Below, piece after piece: positions 1 to 11,428 of a DNA stretch of 64,000 bases. Position 1 is the stretch's first letter; each line of letters begins with the position of its first letter. The position numbers and the translations under genes are program-made. Below the pieces are notes generated by a model, which did not search any database, was not told the DNA's origin, and saw only the letters and a list, made by a program, of their open reading frames with translations. The stretch is taken from the NCBI RefSeq assembly GCF_037042905.1, contig NC_087262.1:23390001-23454000 (forward strand), read 5' to 3'. The DNA comes from Lytechinus pictus. Its lineage: Eukaryota > Echinodermata > Echinoidea > Temnopleuroida > Toxopneustidae.

Positions 1-1193
1 CGTTAATTAAAAACAAATTTTGGGGGGATTAAACATAGTTGAAATTAACTGCGAAGGATTAATCATAACTCATGAAAACTATTATTTTAACTGAGTACGC
101 TAACAATGAAAATATTCTTATATTCTAAGTAAATTTTGAATAAAGGGAAAATGAATTGGTTTAACAAAGGTATGTTTTTACGGGTATGGAACATTCTCGT
201 CTACCATCTATACACTAAATTTACTTATAAGTTTCCAGGGGCGATTTTCTTTTTTCGTAATTTTTATTAGTTATGAAATTGACAATGGCCATCGATGTCA
301 TCAATGTCATCACTCTTTGGCTGGCATATAGGGCTAGATGCGAGTTCGAGAATAGTCGGGCTGGTATGCCTTTTGTTTTCCTATCCGAGTTCTTAACAAA
401 AACTGTCTGTTTATATATATATTTCGAAATTCGAGGATACATGTGTATAATTTCGATTTTTAATTATGTATTTTTTTCCATAATAAAAGACCACAAATAG
501 TAGGGGGGACATTGGATATTATGTCCCCCCCCCTTTCCAAAATGGTAGGGGGGACGCGTCCCCCTGTCACCCCTGGGATTTCCGCCCATGAAGACAACCA
601 CGGTCACAAGTTCTATATGCAAGTATAAAGACACGGACTCTAGGAAAGTGTTGCGAGATAACATTTGCCATCATTTTCAAATTTCTATTCAATTTTGATG
701 ATTGATTTGGCACCCCAAATTAGACTTGTAATTGTTCGCCAGTTTCAGTTTCTTGCAACTCTCTATGATATTATTATGTTGATGTGTCTTGAGATAAATC
801 TAGAGAATGTGTTAGAATTTACACCTCAACAGGTTTCACGAGCCTAATTACAACATGAAGGCAAAAATATATTCATTCCCAAGATTTTTAATTCGATGTA
901 AATGATTGACAAAAGTGTATGTATATGATTAGCCATCTATCACTGATTCTAAGAAGGGCAATCACTGGACTTTGTTTCCAAATGAGGAAAAAATATCACT
1001 TAGCTTTTTGAACTGTTTGTCTTACACACCATTTTCTAGTCAGATATGAAATGTCAGATAAATCATATTTCCTATCCACTCGTAGTAAACATTAGTCCCT
1101 CTAATTTCTTCATTATATTAAATGAATTTTTTTCAAAATTGATATTTCAACACACGTGTCTACGTGGAATATCTCCGAAGATCTCGCTCTTAC
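1..1193. other. Left-edge intron of TRPC gene A; no coding seen
   Basis: This stretch lies downstream of the third coding exon of gene A (minus strand), whose donor is at 1193-1192, so it should be intron. I found no further exon that continues the ankyrin domain in phase 0. A G/C-run block at 504-590, with CCTGGGATTTCCGCCCATG near its end, matches the end of the hAT-like MITE at 58,991-59,319 and looks like a truncated copy. The short frames here show no recognisable domain. Confidence 0.5.
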
Positions 1194-1318
1194 CTCATCT
1201 GATAAAGTCTTAGCGTGTCTGACGATAACTTTCGCTGCTTCGTCATAAGATACATTGCATGCTCGCAAGAGGGCATCTCCCAGAGGGACATTGTACCGTA
1301 GCAATACCTCGATAGCAG
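1194..1318 (-). CDS. TRPC gene A coding exon 3 (LGDALL ankyrin repeat)
   Basis: Acceptor TTTCTCTAG, then CT completes the codon left by exon 2, followed by 41 codons to a GTAAGA donor, phase 0. It carries AIEVLLRYNVPLGDALLRAC, where the LGDALL motif is diagnostic of TRPC ankyrin repeats, then VSYDEAAKVIVRHAKTLSDE, the next repeat. The following exon must lie left of the window. Confidence 0.82.
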
Positions 1319-1874
1319 CTAGAGAAATTGATGTGAAAAATATATGTAATGATTGTATTGGAATTCGAGATTTCGATGACATCGAATCAATGGCTAAAAT
1401 GATATTCACGATAATATGAATAGTGAAGATAATACTGTATTATGTTGGTCGAATGATTATTGTTTTTAGAAACTAACTGAGGTTGTCAGTAACACTAATT
1501 CTGGTACGGCAATCCACTTCACTTCAGTCCATTCATTTCATTCATACAAAAAAAACATAGCAATATTATATACAAAATGTTGACTCTATTATCACCAGAA
1601 AATTTAGTCCATATCCACTTTTATAAGAAAATTATTGTAGTTATATTGATGCACTAAAAGATGGAAATCTATGGAATCTATATAACCCAACTAACATTGG
1701 GCAGCTATTCGCACTTCACATAAAAATGCAAAATTTTACAAAAATAAAAACTTTCTTTTTTTTCGATGATTTTTCTGTTAAAATTTCGCCAATATTTTCT
1801 GATTTTTTCTGCCTTAAGTAAAAGTAACTTTGATATTTTCAAAGTAAATTCGCCTTTTTAAGATGATAGCTTAC

Positions 1875-1980
1875 CAGAGACTCCTTTGTTGATCGCTCTA
1901 GCGTAGGTGTTTAATCCAGCCTCATCCCGAACGTCTAAGTTTGATGAAAAAACTGATAATTCTTTCACCCTTTTCTCCAC
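1875..1980 (-). CDS. TRPC gene A coding exon 2 (ankyrin repeat)
   Basis: Acceptor TTGTTCAG then 35 codons plus one base, donor GTAAGC. It encodes VEKRVKELSVFSSNLDVRD followed by EAGLNTYARAINKGVS. The segment D..GLN.Y..AIN is the TRPC form of the first-to-second ankyrin repeat (usually D..GR.AL..AI.). Start phase 0 and end phase 1 match exons 1 and 3. Confidence 0.78.
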
Positions 1981-2398
1981 CTGAACAATATATTTGGTAG
2001 AATAATGAAACGAAGGCGTAATGGGAAAATCTTTTGACAGAGATAATGCAAATTCCGACTCGCTATCAACACTATTCCGTCCAGTCTCATTTCGCAGTTG
2101 GCGACGATGAAGGCGACGACGTCAACTACAACAACTAAAACAATGATGATGATAATAATTTGATGCAAGCAGTAATAATCATGCCAATAAAATTACCAAT
2201 AATACTTATGCAATAGAGCATTCCAATTTATGAATGCGCATTTCAGCTACCAGCACCTAGAGACGGGAGGCACAAGCTGAATCAATACTGCAAACATTGC
2301 ATGCTGCTATTTCAGGAATTATCTCGAAGTTTCGTGTCAGTAGGTTTCAAGTTGTATACATACTAAGAAAGTAGACTGACTTATTAATTTGGACTCAC

Positions 2399-2515
2399 CC
2401 TATAGAGGTCGCCATCGTCGATGGCATTAAATAATCTCTCCCCTCTTGTTTTGTTTCGATATTCCTCTCCCAATCCGATAGCAGCGTCTTTCAATGAAAA
2501 CCTTTTCCCTGCCAT
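2399..2515 (-). CDS. TRPC gene A coding exon 1 (N-terminus)
   Basis: 39 codons from ATG at 2515, ending phase 0 at a GTGAGT donor (2398-2393). The exon probably begins at 2523, behind a TTGCAG acceptor, so a 5' untranslated exon likely lies upstream. Because GAA CCA GTG precedes the ATG in frame after that acceptor, the true start could lie in an earlier exon; I take this ATG because the ankyrin domain begins about 25 residues later, as usual in TRPCs. Confidence 0.75.
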
Positions 2516-2825
2516 CACTGGTTCTGCAATTGATGATAGATATTATCATTGTGATAATTATCATGACTTTTCACAATAAGTTAAAAAACAAGGAAAGGGT
2601 GGAGAAAATTTAGAGAAAATAACAATGAGAAAGGGGGAAAAAAAGAAGAGTATATAAACGAGAGATCTAAGTTGGGTAGCTCTATAATTATGGTAATACA
2701 CCTGTCATTCAACCTAGAAAATATGAAATCTCATTTTAAGTTCGTCTAAGCCCCCTGATCATATTACCAACATGTGTCAACCTGCATTTATGACCATTCG
2801 GAAAATTTGGTAAATTCGTCAATAT

Positions 2826-2919
2826 TTAGATAGAAGATTTATAAATGCACTTGTCCAGGCTTTGATAATGTCCCATGTTGATAATTGTAACTTGTTACTG
2901 TATGGTCTTCCAAAAAAGA
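2826..2919 (+). pseudogene. LINE reverse-transcriptase C-terminal fragment
   Basis: Encodes RRFINALVQALIMSHVDNCN then LLLYGLPKK. The pattern ..S.(L/V)D.CN.LLYGLP is the C-terminal region of Jockey/CR1-type retrotransposon reverse transcriptases (normally LDYCNSLLYGLP). It is only about 30 codons and then fuses in frame to a GIY-YIG domain of a different element, so it is a chimeric remnant. Confidence 0.55.
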
Positions 2920-3224
2920 CCATTAATGTTGTATATCTCATCACTTGCAGAGTTTGTAGGGTACAATACATAGGGGAAACCAATACCACACTCAAGAAAC
3001 GATTCTACGGGCACAGATCCACCGTCAACACAGCAAAGCTGGACACTCCAGTTGGCCGCCATTTTAACCTCCCCAACCACTCCATCACTGACATGATGAT
3101 ACAGGGCATCGAATCTTTAGGGACCCGTCCTGACTCAGTCCGTACTAGCAGGGAGAAGCTCTGGATGAGACGACTTCGCACCACCCAACCTCATGGCCTG
3201 AACATCCAAGAGGGGAACGACTGA
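2920..3224 (+). pseudogene. Penelope-like element GIY-YIG endonuclease domain
   Basis: About 100 codons: INVVYLITCRVCRVQYIGET, then LKKRFYGHRSTV, VGRHFNLPNHS, SREKLWMRRLRTTQPHGLN. These are the landmarks of the GIY-YIG domain at the C-terminus of Penelope-like retroelement polymerases: the VYL...QYIGET core, the catalytic-helix Arg and His (RF..H), the C.(x2)C zinc pair and the late E.LW...LRT..P.GLN. The reverse transcriptase half is missing, so this is a 5'-truncated copy. The stop is at 3222-3224. T-rich 3' DNA follows, with a hammerhead-like motif near 4.14 kb that fits a Penelope terminal repeat. Confidence 0.8.
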
Positions 3225-4137
3225 TTACTCTTTCAATTTTTATATACATATCATTTTTCCCCTCAGCTCTTTTGAATAGTTACATTATAGTTTCTTCCTC
3301 TACTTTCCTCCCATATCTCATACAAGCTCAGCTCCAATTTTTCCTTCCTTATTCAGGCGATATAATAATTATTATATATATATATATATATTTGTTTTTT
3401 CTCCACTCACCTCTTTTAGATTTACCACATTTGCTTATTTACATGTATACTATGGTTTCTTCATAATACATCCCCTCTCTTCTATATTTGCTTTTACCTT
3501 TTTAGGCAATTTGCTTCCTCTTTTTCACATATACAGGTTTTTTTTTTGTTTTTTTTCCTACTATATAGTTTTATGTTTTTTCCCGTCACACCTAGCGGAT
3601 TACAATATCAGTTACACCATATGTGTATTTATATTTTTTCATATACATTTCTTTTTTGGATATATTTATATACATATCACTTATAGATACATATTTACAC
3701 TTACCTTCTTCTCTTAGTTTGTTTAATGCTTTATCATATATACTTATATGTCTTTTGCACATTATCAGTTGTTCCCCATTCTTTTCCTTTTTTCCCCCAC
3801 TCTTATGCACCAGTTTGTTATGCCTTCCTTTGCAACCTGTTTGACCCACCTCTCACTAATTCTCTTGTTATTCATCCCATTATCACTGTTTTGTTCCAGA
3901 TCCTGTTTGATGTTGCCTGCCTCATTATCTTAATCCCTCTTGGCTTGAGGTCTTTTACTGGCCTTACTTACACTAACTTCCCTTTGTGTCTGCCTACTCC
4001 TTTTCTTTCATCCCCTTCACTAACCTGATTGGTCTTCTCTACTCACTAATGCCCCTTTTGTCTCCTTGTTTCTAGTGTTGCTGTAGCTTGTTTGTGGTCT
4101 ATATGATGGTTGTTCCACTTTATATGTTTGTCATTTT

Positions 4138-4176
4138 GCCTCCGACGAAGATTCTGCTAGGATCGAAAGCTTAGGC
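4138..4176 (+). ncRNA. Hammerhead-ribozyme-like motif (Penelope end), copy 1
   Basis: Order seen: GCCT (outer stem, 5'), CCGACGA (core, canonical CUGANGA with U changed to C), stem GATTC / loop TGCTA / GGATC, core GAAA, a four-base GCTT, then AGGC pairing with GCCT. Penelope-like elements are known to carry minimal hammerhead ribozymes in their terminal repeats, and a Penelope GIY-YIG domain lies about 0.9 kb upstream on the same strand. The second core base (U to C) would be expected to weaken cleavage. A near-identical copy is at 42,948. Confidence 0.4.
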
Positions 4177-4910
4177 CCCTTTTTGACTTTCTAACTTCCA
4201 AAAAAGAGCATTGCTTACTATACTGTGCAGAGAATTTCGAACTCAGCTGCGATGTCGATAGTTGGTGCTCGTTAGATCCGATCACACCTACTAGTATTCT
4301 AGTATGCTTTTCACACTTTTCACACTAAACATATTGGTGGGGCTATTAAGGGGGGGGGGTCCCGGGGTTAAGCTGAGCCCACTTTGGTTTCACACTACGT
4401 TTTAGCAAAGTGGGCCAGTAAGGTACAGTACATCAAGTTTATTTGAAAACATGGTAGCCGACTATTTTCATTTCGGCACCAGCATGCACTTTGGAATTCT
4501 CCCCCCTTATCAATAAGAAGTATATTTTCCCTTTCTCAGTTTAAGAGCACTCTACAGACCCACCTTTTTAATCCCTGATATTATTTGTATACTGCTTGTT
4601 ATTTAGATGTATCTTTATTTATTAGTTTTGCTCCATAAATAGCTTAGATTGAGTAAGTTTAGTTTAATATAATTTATTGTAAAGCGCATAAGGAATTAAG
4701 TATAAATTGCTTTATAAATCTAACATTACCATTATATATAAATGACCACTCCCCGCTCAGTAGTTCCAACCCCTTCCTGCGGATACCCCCTTCTTATTTC
4801 AAACTTCGAGGATCCCCCTCTGTATATGTGCCCCCACCTCACCCCCCAAAAAAATGATACGAAATAGAAAAATTAAGGATAAAACAAGAATGTATTTACT
4901 GAATGGATAA

Positions 4911-4978
4911 GAAAGAAAGAAAGGAAAGAAAGAAAGAAAGAAAGAAAAAACAGAAAGAAAGAAAGAATGAAAGAAATA
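4911..4978 (+). repeat. (GAAA)n microsatellite
   Basis: Mostly uninterrupted GAAA units with a few single-base changes. The surrounding 4.2-5.4 kb contains no gene I can recognise; 4.55-4.72 kb (ending in TTTATAAATC after GTAAAGCGCATA) looks like a SINE or LINE tail. Confidence 0.85.
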
Positions 4979-5410
4979 TGAGTAACTAACTTACTAAACG
5001 AATAAATATGTACATAAATAGACAATATTCATTTGGGGAAAAAATAGATAATTACATAAATAAATGTAAGGGTGTTATCATGGTTTAGCAGAATGAATGT
5101 GAGTATGTATATCGACTGAGGCTATCAATTTTGTAAAGAAACTCATCAAGGTTGATCTTTGTCTGCCATTCAGCAAGTCCAGTACAGTAAATAAAGACCT
5201 ACCATTTTTGAAAGGACAGTTTTTTTGTGTTTGATGAAAACAAGTTTCTGTGGGTCTAACCATGTTGCTGTATGTCCATGGTCTAACCATGAAGCTATTT
5301 AGCTTCATGGTCTAACATCCACCTCCGCACGTAGGCTATGATAAACTTATAACGAAGCCTTGCCGAAATTTTCATCGGTAAATCGGACGTTTTGCTGTCG
5401 ACTCATCGTA

Positions 5411-6501
5411 GAGGCTGTTCACACCGCAAGGGGGGGGGGGGGGGGGACCGTGGGCGGACCGTGGATCGCGCTATCGTAGCGCGATCCACGGTCCGCCCAT
5501 TGGCATTCGCCGGATTCACACCGCAGTGAGATAGCGCGGTCTATCGTAGCACCCCCTTTTTTGAGAGGTCCTGTTGCCATGACGCGTGACGTCATGAGGT
5601 CAGAGCGGTCAAAGATTTCGCGCGCTATTACGAACCCGTACTAGTTAGTTGAGAGCTCGATATCGCTGTGCCTATTATGCTAGCCGGCCTACGTTTATTT
5701 CATGGCGTTGTAGAACGATGACTTCCGGCGTGCTATCGTAGCTCGGGTTCACACCGGCAGAGATAGCGCGATCTAGCGCGCGCTAGACCGCGCTATCTCT
5801 CGTGGAGCCTGTTCAGACCGGCAGAGATAGCGCGATCTAGCGCGCGCTAGATCGCGCTATCTCTGCGGTGTGGAAGGTACAACGTCGTTTCGGTCCGCCC
5901 AACAGCGAGCCACGGCGAGCCAAAACGGCGTGCCACTGGAGCACCTCTTGGGGGTGGTCCACGAGAGATAGCGCGGTCTAGCGCGCGCTAGATCGCGCTA
6001 TCTCTGCCGGTGTGAACCCGAGCTACGATAGCACGCCGGAAGTCATCGTTCTACAACGCCATGAAATAAACGTAGGCCGGCTAGCATAATAGGCACAGCG
6101 ATATCGAGCTCTCAACTAACTAGTACGGGTTCGTAATAGCGCGCGAAATCTTTGACCGCTCTGACCTCATGACGTCACGCGTCATGGCAACAGGATCTCT
6201 CAAAAAAGGGGGTGCTACGATAGACCGCGCTATCTCACTGCGGTGTGAATCCGGCGAATGCCAATGGGCGGACCGTGGATCGCGCTACGATAGCGCGATC
6301 CACGGTCCGCCCACGGTCCCCCCTTGCGGTGTGAACAGCCTCGTGGACCACCCCCAAGAGGTGCTCCAGTGGCACGCCGTTTTGGCTCGCCGTGGCTCGC
6401 TGTTGGGCGGACCGAAACGACGTTGTACCTTCCACACCGCAGAGATAGCGCGATCTAGCGCGCGCTAGATCGCGCTATCTCTGCCGGTCTGAACAGGCTC
6501 C
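5411..6501. repeat. Nested palindromic foldback element, arms in A-B-A'-B' order
   Basis: Segment A (5411-5804) is repeated as its reverse complement A' (5959-6342), and the piece between them, B (about 5805-5958), is repeated as its reverse complement B' (6343-6501). Inside are further palindromes built on GATAGCGCGATC, including a perfect 46-base palindrome at 5821-5866 centred on GCGCGC. Ends read GGCTGTTCACACCG and, inverted, GGAGCCTGTTCAGACCGG, i.e. terminal inverted repeats. GC content is far above the flanks. The open frames here are by-products of the repeats. Probably a nonautonomous DNA transposon of foldback type. Confidence 0.85.
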
Positions 6502-6628
6502 AAGACTCGAAATGTCAGTATCCCTCCTATAGTTTTTCATGAATAACTTCCCTGCATGGAAGCTAACCTTTCCCCGCAGTAATCTCTTTCTATACTTTCT
6601 TCGAAAGACCGAATTATATTTCTTCAAT

Positions 6629-6840
6629 GTACACTCTAAATTCCAAGGATTCAAAATGAATCCAGATCGATTGTGAATAGTGACCAGCCGAATATTAGAT
6701 TTTGTTTTAAACCTTGTAATTTAAATCTTTTAAGATTTGAGAGTTAATCCTAAATATTTAAAATAAATCCAAGATGTGGCTAGTCACTATATCCACAGCC
6801 AATTTAGATTTATTTAAAATCCTTGGAATTTAGAGTGTAC
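6629..6840. mobile_element. Palindromic MITE with GTACACTCTAAATTCCAAGG ends
   Basis: The first 23 bases, beginning GTACACTCTAAATTCC, return as reverse complement at the end (GGAATTTAGAGTGTAC), with looser pairing inwards. 212 bp, noncoding; a typical small inverted-repeat element. Confidence 0.75.
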
Positions 6841-7061
6841 TCATACGCTATACGGTGAGAAGAAAAGGGAGAGTAGGGAACGAAAGTATTAACTATCGTG
6901 TCTGTTTCAAATAACATTATCCATCACTCTTAATTTCATGGATTTAAACATAAATCTAAATCGGTATGATGGTTAAGGCCATTGCACATGTAGCGCCTGG
7001 TCAACGATCCGATTTTGGAACAAATCATTGCACAATCAATGAACGAGATCGCCTCGGAAGG

Positions 7062-7421
7062 CAGTGGCGTACCTGGGATTTTTCACAGGGGGGCAAAACG
7101 GTCCGCCAAAAAATTTGACAAGCAAAAAAAAAAAAAAAAAAACAAACAAACAAACAAACAAAACAAAAAAAAAGGTCTTCAAGCTCGTCAGGGTGGGTAA
7201 TAAAGGTCTACAATAAAAAATGAAGGATTTCGTACCTGAAAAAAAATTGACAAGCAAAAAAAAAAAAAAAAAAAAGGTCTTCAATCACAAAATAAGGATT
7301 TTGTATACCAGAATAAAATTTGACAAGCAAAAAAAAAAAAAAAAAAAAAAATGTCTTCAAGCTCGTCAGGGGGGGGGGGGCAGACTGCCCCCTCTGCCCC
7401 CCCCCCGTAGGTACGCTAGTG
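7062..7421. mobile_element. hAT-like MITE with exact 8-bp target duplication
   Basis: Begins CAGTGGCGTACCTGGG and ends GGTACGCTAGTG, imperfect terminal inverted repeats. Flanked by TCGGAAGG at 7054-7061 and again at 7422-7429. An 8-bp duplication with CAG-type ends is the hAT signature. The interior has three A-runs, each preceded by a GACAAGC sequence, so an internal unit of about 100 bp is repeated, plus long G/C runs. Predicted peptides here are poly-Lys/Phe artefacts. Confidence 0.88.
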
Positions 7422-7429
7422 TCGGAAGG

Positions 7430-9600
7430 TCTGAAACCTAGTTGTATAGTTCCCACTATCGCGATATGCGCCACGATTCAAACGACGTACTTACTCGTGG
7501 AGTAATCGTAGTGACCTTATCAGATCGTAGCAGATCACATCAGATCAGTCGTGGCAATCGTATTGGTCGTCGAAAATGTTTGATAGTTCAGAAATTTTCG
7601 CTATCAATAACGAAAGGCCAATCGTGGCTTTCGTAAAGGATCGCACGACAACGGGAGTATCAAATGTTCGTTCTCTCAACAACCATGAACCTACTACAAG
7701 TACAAACAAACTGGATGATTTTGAACTTACCATCAGGCATCATGCAGTGGGTTAGGGTATGATTTTTATTCCAAACCTTTTATAAGACTAGCCAAACGTG
7801 TTTAAGGTATGTTTTCCCCAACTTTTTCACCGGGGCTTTTTTTCCCTCCTCGCCGGTTTCTGAAAAGTATTCGGGTTCTTCCCGATTGTAACCCTAACTG
7901 TACTGGGGGGGGGGGATGCAATAATATAGTTTCATCTATTTTATCTTATTGTTAGCAAGTAGACAAAACTTGTTTAGGGGTCATATTCTGGCGACAACTT
8001 GTTTAGGGGCCAAAATGTGTAAATGAAGCCCGCGAAAAACTTGTTTAGGGGGTTATTTTGCACACAGAGAAAAATTCGTATTGGAAATGATTTGGTCATG
8101 CATGTGTACAGCAATACATTTGACTGCCCCTCCCCCCGGGCTAAGCGATTCTTCTTCTTCTTCTTCTTCATCTTCTCTCTCTCTCTCTCACTCTGTCTCT
8201 CCCTCTCTCCCTGTGCCTATCTCCCTTTTCATTTTACCTTCCATGTCATGAGATATCTTGCAAGTAGATTTTAAGTTTTGATAAAATATTGAAATTATGT
8301 TTTTGCTTATCTTCTTCGTAATTTTTTCCTGCCATTTTTACCTCTGCCATTACTTTTGCTATTTGTTGTAACTTTTGGCTGTCACATCCGATTTTCATAA
8401 GTATTCAGTGTGATGCCTGTTCCATTTGTTAAACTTTAGAAAGTGAAATAAACTTTGCAGTTGGAATGAATTGGACCTTTGACGTTTGAAATTTAAATCA
8501 TTTGAGATATACAACAGGAATCTTTAGGTCTAACATCCAAATTCATACCGGTCTTTATCCAATGTCGATCTGGATTAATTTTCAATCATTAATTTTTTGG
8601 GTATTCCAGTCGATCGAATGATAATGATGCGTAACGTCACTTTCTGAAACATTCCGAGTTACCATGGTTGCCATGCAACGGAGAAAAATGGATGTGTACC
8701 CCCCACTTTTTTTCTCAATATAATCCTGTACAATAACGTAACAAAATGATCTAATTGTGATATTTTTTTTACCGACCCCCTTCCCCATTTAAAAAACAAC
8801 AACAACAAAACTCATTCCCGCGTGATCCCAGACTTTGAAAATATATTCACTTCTGCCACCTGTAGTACTCGTAATCAGCTTTCCAGGTTTATTACTATAG
8901 GATCTCCTTCACTTCAGATCACTGCGTCTGTCATGCCTGTCATCAACCAAAGGACGATTAGTTTCTATAATTATACTAATAAGATTTTAATCCGGATATA
9001 TCTAATGCATCCCATTCCTTATTACAGATTACACGATTAAAACCCAAAGAACATATACTCACCCTAGTTCACGGTAATCCTCTATACAACAGGCAATCCA
9101 TTGGTACACACGGCTTGGCTTGGATATCCTGCGAGACCAAGGAGATATCACTCTTCTAGATCAGATTCAGTAAATTAAGGCATCTTCTCCGAAGGGTGTT
9201 TAAGCCCCTCTATGCTGTTTTTTTTACTATTTGATACGGTTCGGCGATCTGATTACATAATCCTTGATTATCCATTCCGTTACTCCTCTTTATCCACATC
9301 GAGGTTAGTAGAATATCATGGAAGGACGGAATAAAAAGAATTTTGAAGAATGAAATGAATAGAAAACATAAACACTACGAATGCCATAGGACCTGGTTTA
9401 AAGGGGTACTGCAGGCTGGAAATAATATGATTTGAGCAGATAAAAATAAATCAGACAAACAAAACACTGAAAATATCAAAATCGGTCAAGAAATAATAGT
9501 TATGATATTTCAAAGATTTGCATTACAGTAATGATGATGTCATATCCCTACTTATTCTTTTGTATTTTATTACATGAAATTATGTTTATTTAAATTTTGT
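7430..9600. other. Noncoding interval
   Basis: No gene or recognisable domain on either strand. It contains a TTC/CT simple repeat at about 8152-8215 and short G-runs. The frames here are short and low in complexity. Confidence 0.5.
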
Positions 9601-9802
9601 CGCCCAAGAACTAAAAAAAAAAGTGGAGCGCCTATGGCAGTCTCACCTGCATTACGCGAGTCAATACAGCAGCAGTGCTGACTTTGAAAACTACTATAAA
9701 ATAATTATTCACAGAATACACCATTCATATAATGATACAACACTACGTTCATTGACCAAAATGACATTTGACCTTGATCGAGAGTTCTATGACTTGTCAG
9801 TG

Positions 9803-10062
9803 ATACAGTGGATTAGTCTTCGGACTTTGAAAAAGAGGGTCGTGGGTTCGAATCCCAGCCATGGCGTAATTTCCTTCGGCAAGAAACTGATCCACAATGT
9901 GCTGCACTCAACCCAGGTGAGATAAATGGGTACCGGTAGGAAGTGATTCCTTAAAAAGCTGTGTGCGCTATGAACGCCTAGCTTAGCCGGGTAATATAGG
10001 AGCGCCTTGAGCACCTAACAAGGTGGATATGTGCGCAATATAAATACCCTATATTATTATTA
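9803..10062 (+). mobile_element. tRNA-derived SINE inserted in the element at 9.6 kb
   Basis: A B-box-like GGTTCGAATCCC at 9845-9856 follows an A-box-like TGGATTAGTCTTCGGAC, the spacing of a tRNA-derived RNA polymerase III promoter. The body contains CTTGAGCACCTAACAAGG and GCGCAATATAAATACC, and the 3' end is a (TTA)n tail to about 10,062. It interrupts the minisatellite-bearing element between CAGTGATAC and CTTATGTCC, which are adjacent in uninterrupted copies. Confidence 0.7.
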
Positions 10063-10621
10063 TTACCCTTATGTCCACATCTCATAAACTATATCCATAA
10101 ACTTTGAAAGTAATGACAGCAATTTAATAATTACCTCTAACATGGCCAAAGTTCATTGACCTTAAATGACCTTTCACTTTGGTCATGTGACCTGAAAATC
10201 GAACGAGATGTTCAGTGATACTTGCTTACTCTCATGTCCAATTTTTATGAATCAGATCCATAAACTTTCAAGTTTATGAAAGTAATTCAACAAATACCCC
10301 CAACTTGGCCGAAGTTCATTGACTTAAATGACCTTTGACCTTGGTCATGTGACCTGAAACTCGCACAGGATGTTCAGTGATACTTGATTGCTCTTATGTC
10401 TAAGTTATATATAATGAATCAGATCCATAAACTTTCAAGTTTATGATGGTAATTCAACAAATCTTGGCCAAAGTTAATTGACCCTAAATGACCTTTGACC
10501 TTGGTCATGTGACTTAAAACTCAGGCAGGATGTTGAGTCATATTTGATTTACCTTTATGGTCAAGTTTCATGAACTAGGTCCATATACTTTCGAAGTTAT
10601 GATGACATTTCAAAAACTTAA

Positions 10622-11428
10622 AGACCCAGGCCGGACCCAATAATGAAAATGACAAATCATATACCAATCGAAAGTTTATAGACTACTAAATGCAGCAATG
10701 TAAAGCTTTATGCATTTTCACCACTTAACAGCCGAGTATTTTGTTTAAGAACAGCTCCAATTATCAGGCTTAGAAAACAGGCTTTATTGTGCTTTTCACC
10801 GGCCTCGAGACCGTGACGTCACGTTGTGTGAGAAGCGTCTACACAGAAAACTGGGTGATTTTTTTGCTTTCCAGATTACGCATTTCATTTTCTTCACTTC
10901 TATCACAGAGTGATATCACATATATTTTTTCCCGCACCCTTGAATTTATGAAATTTACAGTTTTGGACTATATTTTTTCCATATTTTATTTCCTGCTTAT
11001 CTGGCGCAGATTTCAATTCTATCTGCATTCAGATTATGTGTAACAACTTTTCCTGACATAGCAATTTCGGCCCAATAAGAGCCAAACAAAAAAAATCACA
11101 AAAAAGTAGTGAATAGTTGTAAGTTTCCCTCCATTTGAACACTAAATAATTGTGACTGCCATTTTCATCTGAAAATCAGAAAAATCACCCAGTTTTTTTG
11201 TACACAAACCTATGGAATCACGACCCTCCAAACACAACATGACGTCATCAATTTCATGAGACATGGGGGTGCTCAATCGAAACAAGTTCAGGAGGAGCAA
11301 TTTCTTTAATTTTTATTTAATTTTTTAACTAATGGAAGGAGATATATGTAATATTTTTGGTATATTTATATTCTATGAATCATTACCTTTCTGTTGATGT
11401 ATGGTTGTTTTTACCCCGGTCAGGGTCT
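10622..11428. mobile_element. TTAA-flanked MITE (piggyBac-like target)
   Basis: Flanked by TTAA at 10,618-10,621 and 11,429-11,432. Ends are AGACCCAGGCCGGACCC and, inverted, AGACCCTGACCGGGG. The interior has inverted pieces (GTGACGTCACG... and ...GACGTCATC; AAAACTGGGTGATTTTTT and AAAATCACCCAGTTTTTTTG). TTAA targets are characteristic of piggyBac-type transposons; no transposase is encoded. A related sequence starts near 16,203. Confidence 0.7.

Larger units (their letters stand above)
1194..2523 (-). other. TRPC gene A, 5' part (3 coding exons), continues off left edge
   Basis: This is the start of a TRPC cation channel gene on the minus strand. Three exons join in phase: 2523-2399 (start codon at 2515), 1980-1875 and 1318-1194. 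They give about 116 residues reading MAGKRFSLKDAAIG at the start, then RGERLFNAIDDGDLYR, NLDVRDEAGLNTYARAIN, AIEVLLRYNVPLGDALLRAC. The order GERLF..I..GD, D..G.N.Y..AI, IE.LL..NV.LGDALL..A is the classic N-terminal ankyrin-repeat layout of TRPC channels, which sits in the cytosol and assembles the tetramer. All splice sites are GT/AG. Gene B at 34-61 kb is in the same orientation, so A lies just downstream of B, as expected of tandem duplicates. Without the pore exons, function as a channel is inferred from family. Confidence 0.8.

Noticed and set aside
6169-6468. 99-codon frame in the palindrome
   Set aside because: Its mirror frame exists on the other strand; it is a product of the inverted GCGCGATC repeats.
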